Assembly (NCBI GenBank): GCA_005784505.1 | Contig: VCAZ01000126.1 | Coordinates: forward strand, 206,001-270,000 | Source of the DNA: Bagarius yarrelli | Taxonomy: Eukaryota > Chordata > Actinopteri > Siluriformes > Sisoridae | Direction: 5' to 3' | Length of the DNA: 64,000 nt | Shown here: in pieces, positions 11,460 through 23,630 of the stretch | Layout: the number at the start of each line of letters is the position of its first letter | Numbering within the stretch: position 1 is the stretch's first letter | Notes under the pieces: generated by a model | Told to the model about the DNA's origin: nothing | The model's input: the letters and a program-made list of their open reading frames with translations, nothing else | The model's database searches: none | Position numbers and translations under genes: made by a program

Positions 11460-12269
11460 CTGAACGGTGCAGTTAACTCGGTTTCCTTGCTGCTCATGAA
11501 TTGTTCTTTTCAGTCCAGTAGATATTTTGTATATGTGTCCTAGCTGCCTTGTTGGACATATTGTACTCACGTCTGTTTTTTCCACTTCACTTTTCACCTG
11601 CCATCAGCTCACAAAGGCGCTCTGTTGCTTTTCGAAAATTGTTACCTTTTAAAACTGTGCACTCACTCATTTTCTGTGTGGGCCGGCCAGTCAGCAAGGT
11701 CACCATGTACATAAAGACAGATTATTGCCACAATCGTTGGCGAGTATAGGACGAGGTGGACTAGCGAACTGTTTTACTACCTGATATCAAAGCGTCGTAA
11801 AAAAACGCTGCACCCCAGATACATTCTGCTCCGCTGCAAGGTGACTCTTAGCACAGGCATGGAAACTTGGTGTACAAAAAGGGGGCCAAGAAGGTAACCT
11901 GAAGCTCACTTCTTGACTTGTTTAATAAGTCCGCTGGGTAGAGCGGCGGTTTTGAGAACTTCTGACATTTCTATCTATTCATCTGAGAGATGGTTTTATT
12001 TAGCATGGAGGTGAGGCGGAGTGAAGTGCAGCAACAGAGCAGAGCAACTGATGGCTGTGGATTTCACTCTGGATTCCAGCAGTGGCTGTCTGAAACAAAA
12101 CAACCACACAACATTAACTACTAAACTACCCCTGCCCCTACCACATTAACTACCACATTAACCCGCACTGACCTGGGGACTGCAAGATTTTTTTTTTTTG
12201 TATTGCCAGTGTATTGCAAGTTTTTTATATCCCTTCAAAAACACTTTCACCTTCAATGGTGCTTCTTCT
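11460..12269. other. Non-coding, no clear feature
   Basis: Moderate-complexity DNA. At 12090-12170 it carries a segment, ending in CTACCCCTGCCCC, that recurs at about 12736-12806 (reported under findings). No gene is supported. Confidence 0.4.
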
Positions 12270-13075
12270 TCATCAACATTGTAATCAGCTTCAGGCATTA
12301 TCACAATCATCATCGTCTGCAACATCATCATGTCCTTATCACCACCATGACAGTCATGACCACCAACTGCCATTATCCGCTACATCATCATGCCCTTACT
12401 ATCACCACAATAGCACTGATGGCAACTAACAATTATCATCATTGTTATCCACAACATGATCATGTCCTCACCATTACCACCATAACAAGCATGACCACCA
12501 ACAGTTATTACATCATCATGTCCTTACCATTACCACCGTAATACTTATAACCAACACCAGTCATCATCATTATCCTCACCATGTCCTCACCAGCACCACC
12601 ATAAAAATCATGACCACTAACAGTCATTATCATCATCATACTCTGACATCATGTCCTTACCCTCACTGTCACCACTAACACTCATGACTCATCATCCTTA
12701 TGTCCTCACTATCACCATCATTATCAGTAGCTGACTGACATGAAAAAACACACAACATTAACCACTAAATTACCCCTGCCCCTGCCACATTAACCACCAC
12801 ATTAATATGTCCTTACCATCCCTACCAAAACGGTCATGACCATCGTATACACAATATCATCATGTCCTTACCATCACCACCATAACAGTCATTAAGATCA
12901 TCAATCATCATCACTATGATCACATACCAATAAAGTCATTAATTTATTATCTTTATTATTATAATCGTCTTTATCAGTATTAACATTATTATCAACCGCC
13001 ATCAGCGTCATCTTCATTATCATGAACATCACAATCGTGTCCTTACCATAACAGTGATCATCATCATCACTGACA
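12270..13075. repeat. Degenerate ATC/CATCATGTCC minisatellite
   Basis: A tandem array whose monomer is roughly ATCATGTCCTTACCATCACC followed by ACCATAACAGTCATGACC and a variable ATC-rich end. Anchors ATCATGTCC or variants start at 12327, 12387, 12459, 12515, 12578 and 12648, giving spacings of 56-72 bp. A non-array segment interrupts it at about 12730-12815. His/Thr/Met-rich open frames in the array are artefacts. Confidence 0.8.
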
Positions 13076-13285
13076 GGCTTATAGCCATCTTCTTCTTTGT
13101 CCTTTTCTTTCATTTTGTCTCGCATTTCTCTTATTTCTCTGCTCCTTCTTCCTCTTTAAACTGTTTTTTGTGATTGTTTTATCTCATCTAACGACTTGCA
13201 CTAATCGACCTGATTTCTTCTTCTTCTTTTTCTTAAACTTTTTCTTCACTTGTTCCTTTTGTTGAATTTTGTTGATCTTCTTTTT

Positions 13286-13414
13286 CATCATCATCATCAT
13301 CATCATCTTTATTCCCTCTGTTTCACTCTCTTATGCTTTTCGCATTATTACATCTCATTTGCCTACTTAGACTAATCACCTTGATTATTTCTTCTTCTTC
13401 TTCTTCCTCTTCTT
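13286..13414. repeat. (ATC)n and (CTT)n microsatellites
   Basis: A run of eight ATC/CAT units at 13286-13308 and a CTT run at 13389-13414, separated by about 80 bp of pyrimidine-rich DNA. Confidence 0.85.
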
Positions 13415-13859
13415 GGTTTCTGTACGCCTTTGCTGTAAGCATTTGCAAAATATAGTTTGTAATATTTCCAGTGTGTCCAGAGTTCACACTGATTATATTT
13501 ACACATTCGCACTCGAGGCTAATTGCTCTGTCATCCCGTGTTAAATATTGCATAACTGTTGTACTGGGTGATCAGATGCGCCCCGTCCTTTGGCCGGAAT
13601 GAAAACACGATTATTTGTGAATTAGAAAGACGGGCTGTTAATTCACTGTTCTGCCATGACCGTGACACTTAGATCCTCATTTAAAGGCTGAAATGTGGAA
13701 AGTTCTGGAAAGCGTTTTTACATTACACTAAGCTGTGTGTATCAGTGTGTAGAGTGGTCTAGTGGGAAGGAGTAGCGTGAAACTTACTCTGCCGCGATGT
13801 TGATTGAATGGAGACTTGATGGTTGGGGAAGAAAATACTGTCTCTCACACACACACACA

Positions 13860-13894
13860 TCTATCTGTCTGTCTGTCTGTCTATCTATTTACAG

Positions 13895-13990
<96 letters not shown>

Positions 13991-13999
13991 CATCTGTGG

Positions 14000-14089
<90 letters not shown>
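13860..14089. repeat. (TATC)n tetranucleotide array
   Basis: About 230 bp of TATC units in two blocks. A short CTGT start precedes them, and a CATCTGTGGT interruption sits near 13990-14000. All three plus frames are open across it (Leu-Ser-Ile-Tyr repeats), which is expected for any stop-free tetranucleotide repeat and is not evidence of coding. Confidence 0.97.
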
Positions 14090-14141
14090 GGAGACTGCTT
14101 TGTTGTTGTGTATTTCTCAGCTAGACGAGAGTGACGGAATC

Positions 14142-14200
14142 AATCTCTCTCTCTCACACACTCTTACACACTCTCACACACTCCCTCTCTCTCTCTTTCT
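14142..14200. repeat. (CT)n/(CA)n low-complexity
   Basis: Alternating CT and CACA blocks just downstream of the TATC array. Confidence 0.85.
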
Positions 14201-14898
14201 GTGTCCCGCCCAAACGTTGTTGCTAATCTACAGCCTCTGGTTTATGTAAATTGTGGTTTCACAGGAATCAGGCGGGCTGCTAAACCGTCGATTCAGCTTT
14301 TTCTACAGTTTCAAACTCGATTCTTACAATGCAGCTGTGCTATTATTTTCCTTCTCTCTCACACACACTTACACACAGTACTCTCTAAATTCTACCTCTG
14401 AAAGCCAGCAGTGAGGAGTGGGAGGGGCCGGGGAGTATAACTTTAACTAGCCTGATGCTTATAATTTATAGATCCTTTCTATAAATTCATCTGATGCCAA
14501 ATTTCTTCTGAAGGTTCTCCATCCATTAAATAAAGTTTACATTGGATTTCAGATTGAATTAGTTTAGTCTTGTAATGAAATTGCGTTATACTTTGTCATT
14601 TGCTTATTAGTTTCGGTTTGGTTTGTCCATTGATCCACTTCATCAAATTGACACAGTGTTGTATATTCAGAGTTTGTACTGATTTAAATTAAATGTTATG
14701 AAAAAAAAAACCCACGATGACTCAGACTAAAGTCAAGGAACATGAGCAGTATCTTAAAAAGGGTTTCAGGACACGTATTAAACAACAAACTGCACCGCAA
14801 TCAGCGCCGGATAACATCATCTATAACTTCTAAAAAGCAGAACTCGTTTGGAATGAAGTATTCTGGATAAATATTGTTTTCTGTAAGTCAATTTCAAG
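14201..14898. other. Non-coding, no recognisable feature
   Basis: AT-rich DNA with one poly(A) run near 14701. Nothing else is recognised. Confidence 0.45.
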
Positions 14899-15115
14899 GA
14901 GCTTCATCAAGTTCAAGAAGCTTTATTGTCCTTTCGGCCATATGTAGCAGATGCAGTACACAGTGAAATGAGATAATGTTTCTCCAGGACCCCCTGGTGC
15001 TACACAAAACAGAATAAACGGAATAGACATAAAGTGCATGTGTGCAACCTCGTACAGACAGTGCAGAACAGACAGCAGACAGTGCAATAAACAATACAAA
15101 CATTACAAAGAGACA
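14899..15115 (-). mobile_element. Dispersed retroposon-like repeat (3' end type)
   Basis: On the minus strand it ends in GGACAATAAAGCTTCTTGAA, a polyadenylation-like AATAAA close to a short simple tail, after CATTTCACTGTGTACTGC and TGCACTGTCTGT blocks. I recognise this as a very common teleost dispersed repeat, but I cannot assign it to a LINE or SINE family with certainty. Confidence 0.6.
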
Positions 15116-15222
15116 ATAGAGAACACAACATAACTTAACATCATTTATTCATTAGCGTAGTTCGATTGCATTAATTCCTCAGGAACTCTCCGGAAGTTTA
15201 ACACAACATGGTGTGTCTCAAA

Positions 15223-15560
15223 TCATGTCTTTAGCCTTATATAATTTTTGTTGACAGTTTGGGACATTGATGACTCTTGACACTGTGCGATTTTTAATAG
15301 TCTTGTGTGTTCCGACTTTTCAAACCTGATCTCCATGTCACTTTGTGGGATCTCAGTCGTCATAATGTCAGACAGCCAAGACACGTTGAATACGGACGCA
15401 CACAAGAAGACTTTTACATCATCAACCTGAGACATGTTCGGTAACCCGCATTCTCTCGCTAAATGGTAGCTAGCAGCAAACAGCATGTCATACAAACTCT
15501 CTTTTTTTTTTCCCTTTAGAACTCAATAACTTTCTCCTCTTGCTGTCCACTGGACTTGAT
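15223..15560 (-). mobile_element. Unclassified dispersed repeat with a 90-codon frame
   Basis: The minus strand is open from 15495 to 15223 (90 codons, with VDDVKVFLCASVFNVSWLSD near the middle). The segment 15425-15560 matches 50112-50255 in the same orientation, with shared ACCTGAG, TCTCGCTAAATG and TAGAACTCAATA blocks. Two related copies in one window argue for a repeat rather than a unique gene. A poly(T) insertion at about 15500-15511 separates parts of the match. I do not recognise the protein; a decayed transposon coding segment is one possibility. Confidence 0.4.
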
Positions 15561-18035
15561 ATATAATAGACATAATATTTTATGCAGCATAATAATTTTG
15601 TCGTTATTAATGTAAGCAAGTCCTTAAATTGGCTACCTGTGTAATTCAAAAACTACTGAATTAGCGAACCGATTAATACGCGTTCATTGTATTTAGTGCC
15701 AAAGGATATATTTCGTGTACAGGACAACCTGGCGGGTTTATACTGGCGGTTTTAATATTCGATGTCGTTTGGTCCCCTTTTCAGGGAAAAAAGATGAATT
15801 AAAGCTATCAATAACCTGTAAAATAACATTAAAGCTGTTAAACAATCGACACTAGGATAAAATCAGAATCTAACAAGGGACGAATGGTTTAGCTCCAGCT
15901 AGTTAGCTATATATTAAAGTTTAAACATCTTAAAGGCTGTGTTATTCGTTACTCCGATTTAAATTCCTAATTTCTAGATGAATCTATTTTTTTTTTTTTT
16001 TTTTTTTATCTCGCATCCTAAAGGGCTTCAGGTCTACAGACATTTTGCGTTTATCCCCTTCAACACATTAAAATGAGCACATTAAATCCCTGGTAATCAG
16101 CTGATTAATTAAATTAGTTGTGTTAAATGAGGTAGAAAGCGAAACTGTGCAGTGTCTCGGCCCTTCAGGAATGAAGTCAGGAGTTGCTGCTGTACAGGTT
16201 TAGTGGCTGAACTAGGAAGCCTCGTCGATGCAAATGGAAAATTTGTTACGATTTTCTTCTTTTGTCCTTTGGTAGCCTGGAAACTAGTTTGTTTTTATGT
16301 AAAACATTATATTTTTTTGACCAAATCAATCGTTTTTTTTCCCCACATGTGACTCTCCAGGCTGTGTATAGAGAGCCGCAGATCTGATCTATAGTTATCA
16401 GTGATACTTCGGATCTGTCGTGCACCAGTTCATCTCTATTTATGAAGCACAAGTGAACACAACAAAAGTTTAGCACTGTCCTGTACATACCAGAAAACAA
16501 TAAATCAACAAATAAATACGATTAAAATATTTCCATTAAATTCATTTCAGGCTACCGAAAACTGAAGAGTGCCTTCCTGAAAGGCTACCAATAATTATAA
16601 AATTTTACAAGCCCTGTGGTGCGTCAACGCTACACCGTCGGCATAACAAGCAACTAATTAATCCACGGTAACAGCTGACTGTAGGGATGTGAAGTCTTTG
16701 GTGTTCTGTTGAAGAAAGTAGGCTGCAAGTGTTGAATAAAGTTAGTGAAGTATGTAAATTTTCACACGCCCTAACATGCAGGAAGGAAGATAATCAGCCT
16801 TCAGGGAGCAAAAGGCCCACAGGATTCACTATGCAACCTGGTGTAATCGTTTGTTCGCTGCCTCTGTGATCATACCATCTTTGAAATGCAATGACATCGA
16901 TTTATATTTGCCTCTGATATTTTGTAAATATTTAAACATTTTTAGCAAAAAAAACCCTCTTTTTCCAACTCTTATAAAACTCCTATATGTTTTGTCAAAG
17001 CCTTTTCAAATAAAAGCACCACCAACTAAACTAACCTTAAAACTAACACTAAAAAATGGTTTCTACTTAAAACTTGGATTATTTCTAAAGGAAGTTATTG
17101 TTAGGCAATTATAAAACTATTTATAATTATATAATAATTATAACCTTTTCTATAAATCACAATTTTTCTTCTTTTGATTCTTTCGATGCAAATTGTTGTC
17201 AAGGTAATAAATTGACTAAACTTTTGTTACAAAATCAAATATACGGAACAGCAAAACAAGAATTTAGGCAAAATCCTGTTTTTATATGTTTTGCAAATCT
17301 GTAACCTAACATATAATTTAGTTTTATTAAATTGTAGAAATTTCAATGTGCTTTTTTTATACTTTGCTGTATTACTAGTTAAATATTACTAAATTATTAG
17401 TAATATTTGACTTATTTTTCACCTAGAAATCTGGTCCACTAATAATAAAATTTGAAACACAGAATTCTGCAGTCAATTCGAACCAAACCTGTTTCTCTAA
17501 GTTCTTTTTTTTTTTTCCTATTTTTACAAATTATTTGATATAATTTTTTTGTCTTCCATAACATGAACATTCTATCGAAACCGAAACATTTTCCACCTCT
17601 AATCCAGTTCTGCGTCGAGTTTTCCTGCTTCCACTTGCTTCAGCGAAGTTTCTCATCAGTCGAGAGTTGCTTAATACATCTGGAACCGAGTAGCTGACCT
17701 TGTTCTGTGTTAACGCTGTGGGAGAATAACTCGTTGGAGAATCGGTGCCTTCTTTTCTTTTCCATTCTCTCGGTATCAGTGGGAAGGCATTTACAAGGTC
17801 ATGCATAAAGAACCAGAGCTAAAAAAAAAAAAGCCAAGTTTCCATCGACTCCATGTCTTTTCATCGCACAGTAACTTCTTCATATTAGGTTCTTGATTTT
17901 GATTTAAATATAAAGTACTATAATCTATTATTTTTATAATTTTTTTATATTTTTCTGAACACGATCCGATCGGAACCGCTGACGAGCACAAGTCGAAGGG
18001 ATTTGAGCTTTAAACCTGCTGCTCACCTTAAAAAG
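15561..18035. other. Non-coding, AT-rich
   Basis: Contains a T run at about 15988-16007. A strongly AT-rich, CpG-poor island with two adjoining plus-strand open frames lies at 16851-17304 (87 and 68 codons, overlapping). Their composition reflects AT richness and no motif is recognised. Moderate-complexity DNA occurs around 17560-17800. Confidence 0.4.
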
Positions 18036-18215
18036 TTAAGATGTTGGACTGCTGAATGGAATATCGGGGTTCGAGTCCCAGCATGGCCAAATTGCCACCG
18101 CTGGGCCCCTGAAAAAAAAAAAAAGCCCTTAACCCTTAATCACTCAGTTGTATAAATAATATGATAATGTAATTGGTTCTAAGGGCATCCGCCAAATGGT
18201 GTAAGTTTAAATGTA
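18036..18215 (+). mobile_element. tRNA-derived SINE with intact box B
   Basis: It reads AAGATGTTGGACTGCTGAAT, then a perfect box B in GGGGTTCGAGTCCCAGC, CACCGCTGGGCCCCTGA, a 13-base poly(A) interruption inside the body, CCCTTAACCCTTAATCACTC and the tail GGCATCCGCCAAATGGTG. The poly(A) expansion inside the conserved block is private to this copy. Confidence 0.85.
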
Positions 18216-18399
18216 TTTGTCGTTATAACGAGGGCTTTGTTCGAGTTTTTCTGGGGATGTCGGTAGCCGAAAACGGCTCATTAAAGAAGCCACACATTAA
18301 GAAAGAAAAAAAAAAAGAAACACAAACAGGAAGAGAAAAGCTAAGTGGGGATGTGCGGCTTGCTGAAATAAAAAACACCGAGTAGTTTGATTGATGTGT

Positions 18400-18620
18400 C
18401 TTCCATTTTCTTTTGGGAATTCTCTGTTAAAAAATGAGGCTGTTTTTCTGCTGCTTGGCAGTCAATAAATTAACCGGCGAGGAGATGACTTTAAAATATA
18501 TATTTTTTTAATTTCTTTCTCGCAAATGGCTTTAATTACTTCCTGCCCTGCAGTGAGTAACGGTCACACCTACCCAGGAAGCCAAGAATGAGGATAAATA
18601 AACACCACGTAAAGGCCAGT
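18400..18620. other. Candidate conserved non-coding element
   Basis: Non-repetitive, balanced sequence with TTAATTACTTCC, AATAAATTAACCGG and GTAACGGTCACACCTACCC. It lies between a SINE and a poly(T) run. The call rests on texture only. Confidence 0.2.
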
Positions 18621-21440
18621 TTTTTTTTTTTTTTTTTGCTTCTCAAGCTTTTGTGTCCAAAGAAAGTTAATTAGTGAAAGCAAGAAGAAGCAGCAGAGCG
18701 GTAGATTAGTAACGTCTCCATTCTAATCGACAACTCATGGCTTAGACTCTTACTCCGCTTGTGCCTTTGTCTGTCTTTGTTTTAATTGCCGTAAACTCAT
18801 GTATATTCATATCAGGCGTGCAAAGATTTTTTTTTTTTTTTTTTTTACTTTTAAGCCAGGCTGTACATCATTATTGCAAATTCTGTGTGCCTGCACGTCC
18901 ACTCGTTTACCCCGATTACTCTCTCCCTCTCTTTATCTCACCAACGAAAAAACATTCCTCGGCTTGTCTGTTTTACTTTCAACTGGGCATCGATAAACAA
19001 TCTCTGAGTGGACGCCCCCATTGAAAGTCACAGCGGTCGAGCTCATAACCCGCAATCCTATAGAAGGTGCCTGGGAGAACCTCGCTTATACGCCGCTTTC
19101 CAGCTGTTCATTTTGCTGTAACCTTTAGCGAGCGCTTGCCAATATCCCTCCTAGTCCTTCGTAGGGAGACCGAGTGGGAGTTCAATAACCAAACGTGCTG
19201 AGCATGTGCGTTTCTCTGCACATAGACGTCCTACGGCCGGGCAGGAGGGCGCTCGGTGTGCTCCATTTGCCTTATTTACCTTTTATTAACCGTCGCCTCA
19301 CTGTGACATTTCATCTGGCAGGACCAGGGTATGTGACTTACTATTCGCTCACACACAGACTTCACATTGCCACACTTGTGTCTCTTGTGAACTCTCTCCC
19401 TACAGGCTAAAATAAGACAGATTGAATCTCTTAATTTTTTTGTAGGCTTAAATACCAGCTATCTGATGGTTATTAGTGTGATTAAAAAAAACGTTACCCC
19501 ATCTTTGACTTTGAAGTGAATTGAAACACAGAGTAAAGGACTAGAGTATATCCTTGTCGACATGCGTCCTGCTTTTCAGCAGCAGCTCAGTAATTAAGGT
19601 TTTGTGGTATCAGTCGCCGCGATATAAAACACTGCCACACAGCCGCTGTCGGGCCCTCGGACAAGATGTTAAGCTCTTTACTGAAGCCTGTTGAAAATCT
19701 TGTTACCCACATGGCTACTGGAGCAAGGGGGGGCGAGGTGGCATTTGACCAGGCACTTCACAAACTAATGGGACGGTGGGACACTAATAGGACACCTTAG
19801 GAAATAACAGGCAGGTCTCACATCTAATTAAAATAAAATCCCAGCACTCTTCGCTGGGATTTCTCAGATCCACAAGCACCACTAGTCCCTAAGATGCAAG
19901 GTAAGTCTGCCTCAAGAATGTTATCTTCTCTGGCACCAAGATGCTTCCCATCAATGCCAGAACAGGCGTCCCTGACCGTCTTTAAGAGCCGACGGAATGC
20001 GTCTGCTAAACGATGTAAATGTAATCAAGCTTTGATGCAAAGCAGGGCAATCGTACGGTTCGTTGAATCGTTAACGTTAACGTTCAAATGTAAACATTTC
20101 AAATGACGTTTTCTGCATGCAAATGAATGCCTCAAAACGGGTACGTAACTTGTAGAATCCAGTACTTTTTAGAATCCAGGCTACATCTTTGCTAGCAACT
20201 CCACTCAGACCTGAATCTGGGCAGATGATCTTATTTATTATGGCACATCCAATCACACGCTTCCGTTTTTAGATTCCTCGCAGATGGTCGCTGGTGTTTT
20301 TTGCCCCGAAACATTCATCATCGAGCATTTAGTGTTAATGTGTTAAGCAGTAAACTGTTCAGGGAAGTGTGCATAAAGTTTATCTGTAGCCAGTCTATTA
20401 ACCACCGAGGACCATGCTGCCACCACCATGTTTCACGTAAAGGATATTTAAAACCAGTCGACTTGGTAAAACATGATCAGATGATTTATGGATGATATGA
20501 AAGCTCCTTTAGAGACTGTTTGGTTGCCACAGGATAAAAAAAAATCGACTTTACTATTAACAATTTATGTTTATTCTATTCAATACTTCAAAAAAAAGTG
20601 TTGTTTAAAAATCCCTGTATCAGTTCCTTGCAGCCAAAAAAAAAAACCAAGGTTGGGTTCTTTAACTATACAAGAATCCTTCATAGAAGCACTGCGGCAT
20701 AGTACAGTGTTTTGTTCCCGGGTAACTTTTAGCGCTAAACACCAACCCTGTAAAGGTTTATTAATGTTTGATGGGGTATAAATTAAAACCTTATTTATAT
20801 AATCAAGCACACGATTCTAAGAACCACTTTTTCCTCTAAGATTTCAACAAAATAGTGAAGGACAAGTTGAGCCACATAATGCGTTTTTTTTCCCTCCCTG
20901 ATTCGCCTTTTTTTTTTTTTTTTTTTCTGATACCCATTAATTCCTTCCTGCATGCGTAGACATTGACATCACAGGTGTTTTTTCTGAATGTTCCTTAAAA
21001 GCCAGTAGAAAATTGCAAACAGAATCAATCAAGAATGAGAGAAATGTTAAAAATAATTTTGATAGAATTCTGTTTTTGCAAAATGCTGTGGTGATGAAAG
21101 AAATGAAACACTGATGTAACGTTAGACTACTTTAATGATTAACCAATAATCAGATAATTTCAGATATTTAAGCTTTTTTTCACGGTATTGCACTGTATGT
21201 TTGCAATTCATTTTATTTTATTTTTTTCACAAAACATATGTGTGAAACTAAAAATATCGGTTATCGCTCAAATAAACATGCAATTAATTGGTATCGGTAT
21301 CGTTTCCGGGCAAATCGATATCGGTTGACCTCTCCACCAGGTTGCCACGTGATATTTTATCCCTTATTTTTTTAATCGTTTTAAGAAATGTCATTTGTAA
21401 ACCAGATACTGTGATGTACTGTGATCGTGGCGTTAGCTTC
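18621..21440. other. Non-coding with decayed repeats
   Basis: Holds T runs (about 18620-18637, 18828-18846 and 20907-20926) and a very decayed SINE-like stretch at 19578-19690 (AGCTCAGTAATTAAGG, then GTCGGGCCCTCGGACAAG). An isolated SINE-tail-like GCGTCTGCTAAACGATGTAA lies near 19999. At 21255-21335 ATCGG/TATCG-rich DNA resembles ends of another hAT-type MITE family. No gene is supported. Confidence 0.4.
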
Positions 21441-21940
21441 TAGGGCTGCACGATATTGAAGACAAATGTGATAGCATGCTAAATATTGCGATATTCGATA
21501 TGACATACGGTAGTTTATAAAATGATATAACTGACATATGATTTTTTTCCCGCCCAGCACAGCTGATACAAATTTAGCTTGGTTTTGAAAGACTGTAAAG
21601 ATTAGTAGTAGTTTTCTTTTGTGTTCTTTGTAGAACTTCAGTCCACTTCGTTCGTGCTTCTTCGTTTTGGCACTAAATCGGCGGCAGCAGCTGTGGGTGC
21701 TTCGGTCTTATCGAGATTAGCGCGCTATAGAAGCTTCAAGGCTTGTTTATTGTCTTACTTCAAAACAGAGGCACACAAATCGCAACTCACATCCGCGTGC
21801 CAGATATTTTACTATATGCATTACTGTAAATTGTCATTTAAATTATTTAACTGATAATTTAGCCTGAACTATTGCGATATGCGTATCCTGATGTGTGCAT
21901 TTGCGGTCTTTGGATAATTTCGATCTACTGTGCAGCCCTA
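21441..21940. mobile_element. hAT-type MITE, 500 bp
   Basis: It begins TAGGGCTGCACGATATTG and ends TACTGTGCAGCCCTA, giving 11-bp perfect terminal inverted repeats TAGGGCTGCAC. The flanks TTAGCTTC and TTACGTCC agree at 5 of 8 positions, compatible with a decayed 8-bp target duplication, as hAT elements make. The interior has the GCGATAT-type motifs common in fish MITEs of this kind and no transposase. The 77-codon frame inside is not transposase-like. Confidence 0.75.
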
Positions 21941-22539
21941 TTACGTCCAATCCTCTTTTTTTTTTTTTCTACCTGGTATACAAAGAAATCTGATTTGAAA
22001 TGTTGAGAATTGTTTTTTTTTTTTTTTTAAATATCCACCATGTTGCTCTAGCAAACACTGGCCAAGGACACCAAGTCTCCAGGAAGCAGTGAAATGTGTT
22101 CGAGTGTGTGTTTGTGTGTGTAAAAAGACGGAGAAGGAGCACAGCATGTGTCCATCATCTGCACCATAGACTGTGCCTACAAAACGCAAAAGTATTTGTG
22201 CGTGTATGTGTGGTTTTTGCGGGACAGCAGGCGTCGGAAACACACGCTGCCAAGCGGCAATTAGGAAAGAAGAAAGTCGTCATTCTCGCACCGGGAGAAA
22301 TACGCTGACGAAGCTTAAAGCCAAGCATCCTCTTCTGCCGTCGCTCGTTTATCCATCAAAAGACGCAATCAAGCCCCGAAATTCACCGGCTCGTGTTAAT
22401 TATTAACGCTTTCTTTTTTTTCCATTGGATTCCGCATGCTGTTTACTCGTTTTTATCCCGCACTCGGTCACTTTTTTTTATTTTTTATTTTCAACAACAT
22501 CCAATAATCAAACGTTTATGAGTCAGTAAATGCACTTTA
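21941..22539. other. Non-coding, homopolymer-rich
   Basis: Two poly(T) runs (about 21956-21968 and 22013-22028) and short TG stretches are present. Open frames of 70-100 codons on both strands have no supported product. Confidence 0.4.
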
Positions 22540-22990
22540 ATTGAAAGTTTACGCGTTTCAAAAGCGCAAATTAGGTTTGCGACGATCTCCGGCAGCGGAG
22601 TAGGCGCCGATCCCGCGCGCCGAATCGAAAGCTGTGGCATGTAGGCTAAATTTCAATTAAGATCCATATCAGCATAGAGAAGATTGAACAATATTAAAGC
22701 GGGTTTTGCTTCGCTGGGCCATTCTGCTGCAATGATTATCATTTCATAGGCATTTTAAATGTTCCTCACAGTGCCGTTCGATATTGCCTCTCGCTCGTCA
22801 GGGTGTATTTGTGTCAGATGGAGTATTGGAGTCTGTAATTTTTTATTTTTTTTTCATTTGATATAGTCCAAGTGCTCCAGGAGCAAACAACATGCACTGC
22901 TTTAATTAAAGCTAGGGAGAAAGGACAAGCGCTCGGGTAATTGAAGGCAAAATTAATTGATTGGATTCAGGGCTCTGTTGTGGCAGCTTG
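22540..22990. other. Candidate conserved non-coding element (best in window)
   Basis: About 450 bp of repeat-free sequence with an internal CpG-rich stretch (GCGCCGATCCCGCGCGCCGA near 22602) followed by homeodomain-type sites: CAATTAAG, TTTAATTAAAGC, AAAATTAATTGATTGG. Only one short T run interrupts it. In a fish genome this mix is typical of developmental enhancers, but neither conservation nor activity can be shown from one sequence. Confidence 0.35.
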
Positions 22991-23464
22991 TGGACTTGCT
23001 GGGGAATTTTCTGTATGAGAGAAAACTCAAAAGAAAGATGCTGCAAGGGTTTGCCCTTACAACTGATTCTGAGACAACGGCTGTATGTGTGAGCGACACC
23101 TACAGGAGTGGAGGAGGATGTCGTTTGAAACGAGTGTTTTAATTATACATCAATCAGTTTAAAATGCAATTCGTGTCGCAAAATATGTTATTGTAATTAA
23201 AAAGACCGCAATACTTAGCTGTGTCGATATTTTTGACACAAATAAATATTTATTTAAATCCGAACAACCTATAAAACTGTGTTACTAAACTTATTACTAA
23301 TTCAGACATGTGAATAGTTCAAATTTCTCCAGAATGGTTTATTTTTGAGTTTTTATTAGTGAAAAATGGTCCCTTTGTCTTTTACTCCTTAAATACAGCT
23401 GCAAATGTGTAGTTTATATTTACTTTCTGTTTATATATAAATTACAAGTTGTGACTTTTGGTAT

Positions 23465-23630
23465 ATTTACATTGTACATTCACACCTCATCCAGAGCAAC
23501 TTACATTTATTTATCTTTTTTATACAACTGAGCAAGTTGGGGGTTAAAGGTCTTGCTCAGGGGCCCAACAGTGGTAGCTTGGTAGAGCCGGGAATCAAAC
23601 CCACAGCCTTGGTAGTCCAACACCTTAACT
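23465..23630 (-). mobile_element. tRNA-derived SINE, near full length
   Basis: In reverse orientation: CATCCAGAGCAACTTACATT, CAACTGAGCAAGTTGGGGGT, CTCAGGGGCCCAACAGTGG, GGGAATCAAACCCACAGCC (box B) and GTAGTCCAACACCTTAAC. The 5' end with box A is cut off just after CTTAAC. Confidence 0.85.

Noticed and set aside
13797..14134. Three frames with Leu-Ser-Ile-Tyr repeats
   Set aside because: A TATC repeat has no stop in any plus frame; no coding evidence.
19985..20030. Full SINE at 19.9-20.0 kb
   Set aside because: Only a tail-like GCGTCTGCTAAACGATGTAA was seen; the body is not recognisable.
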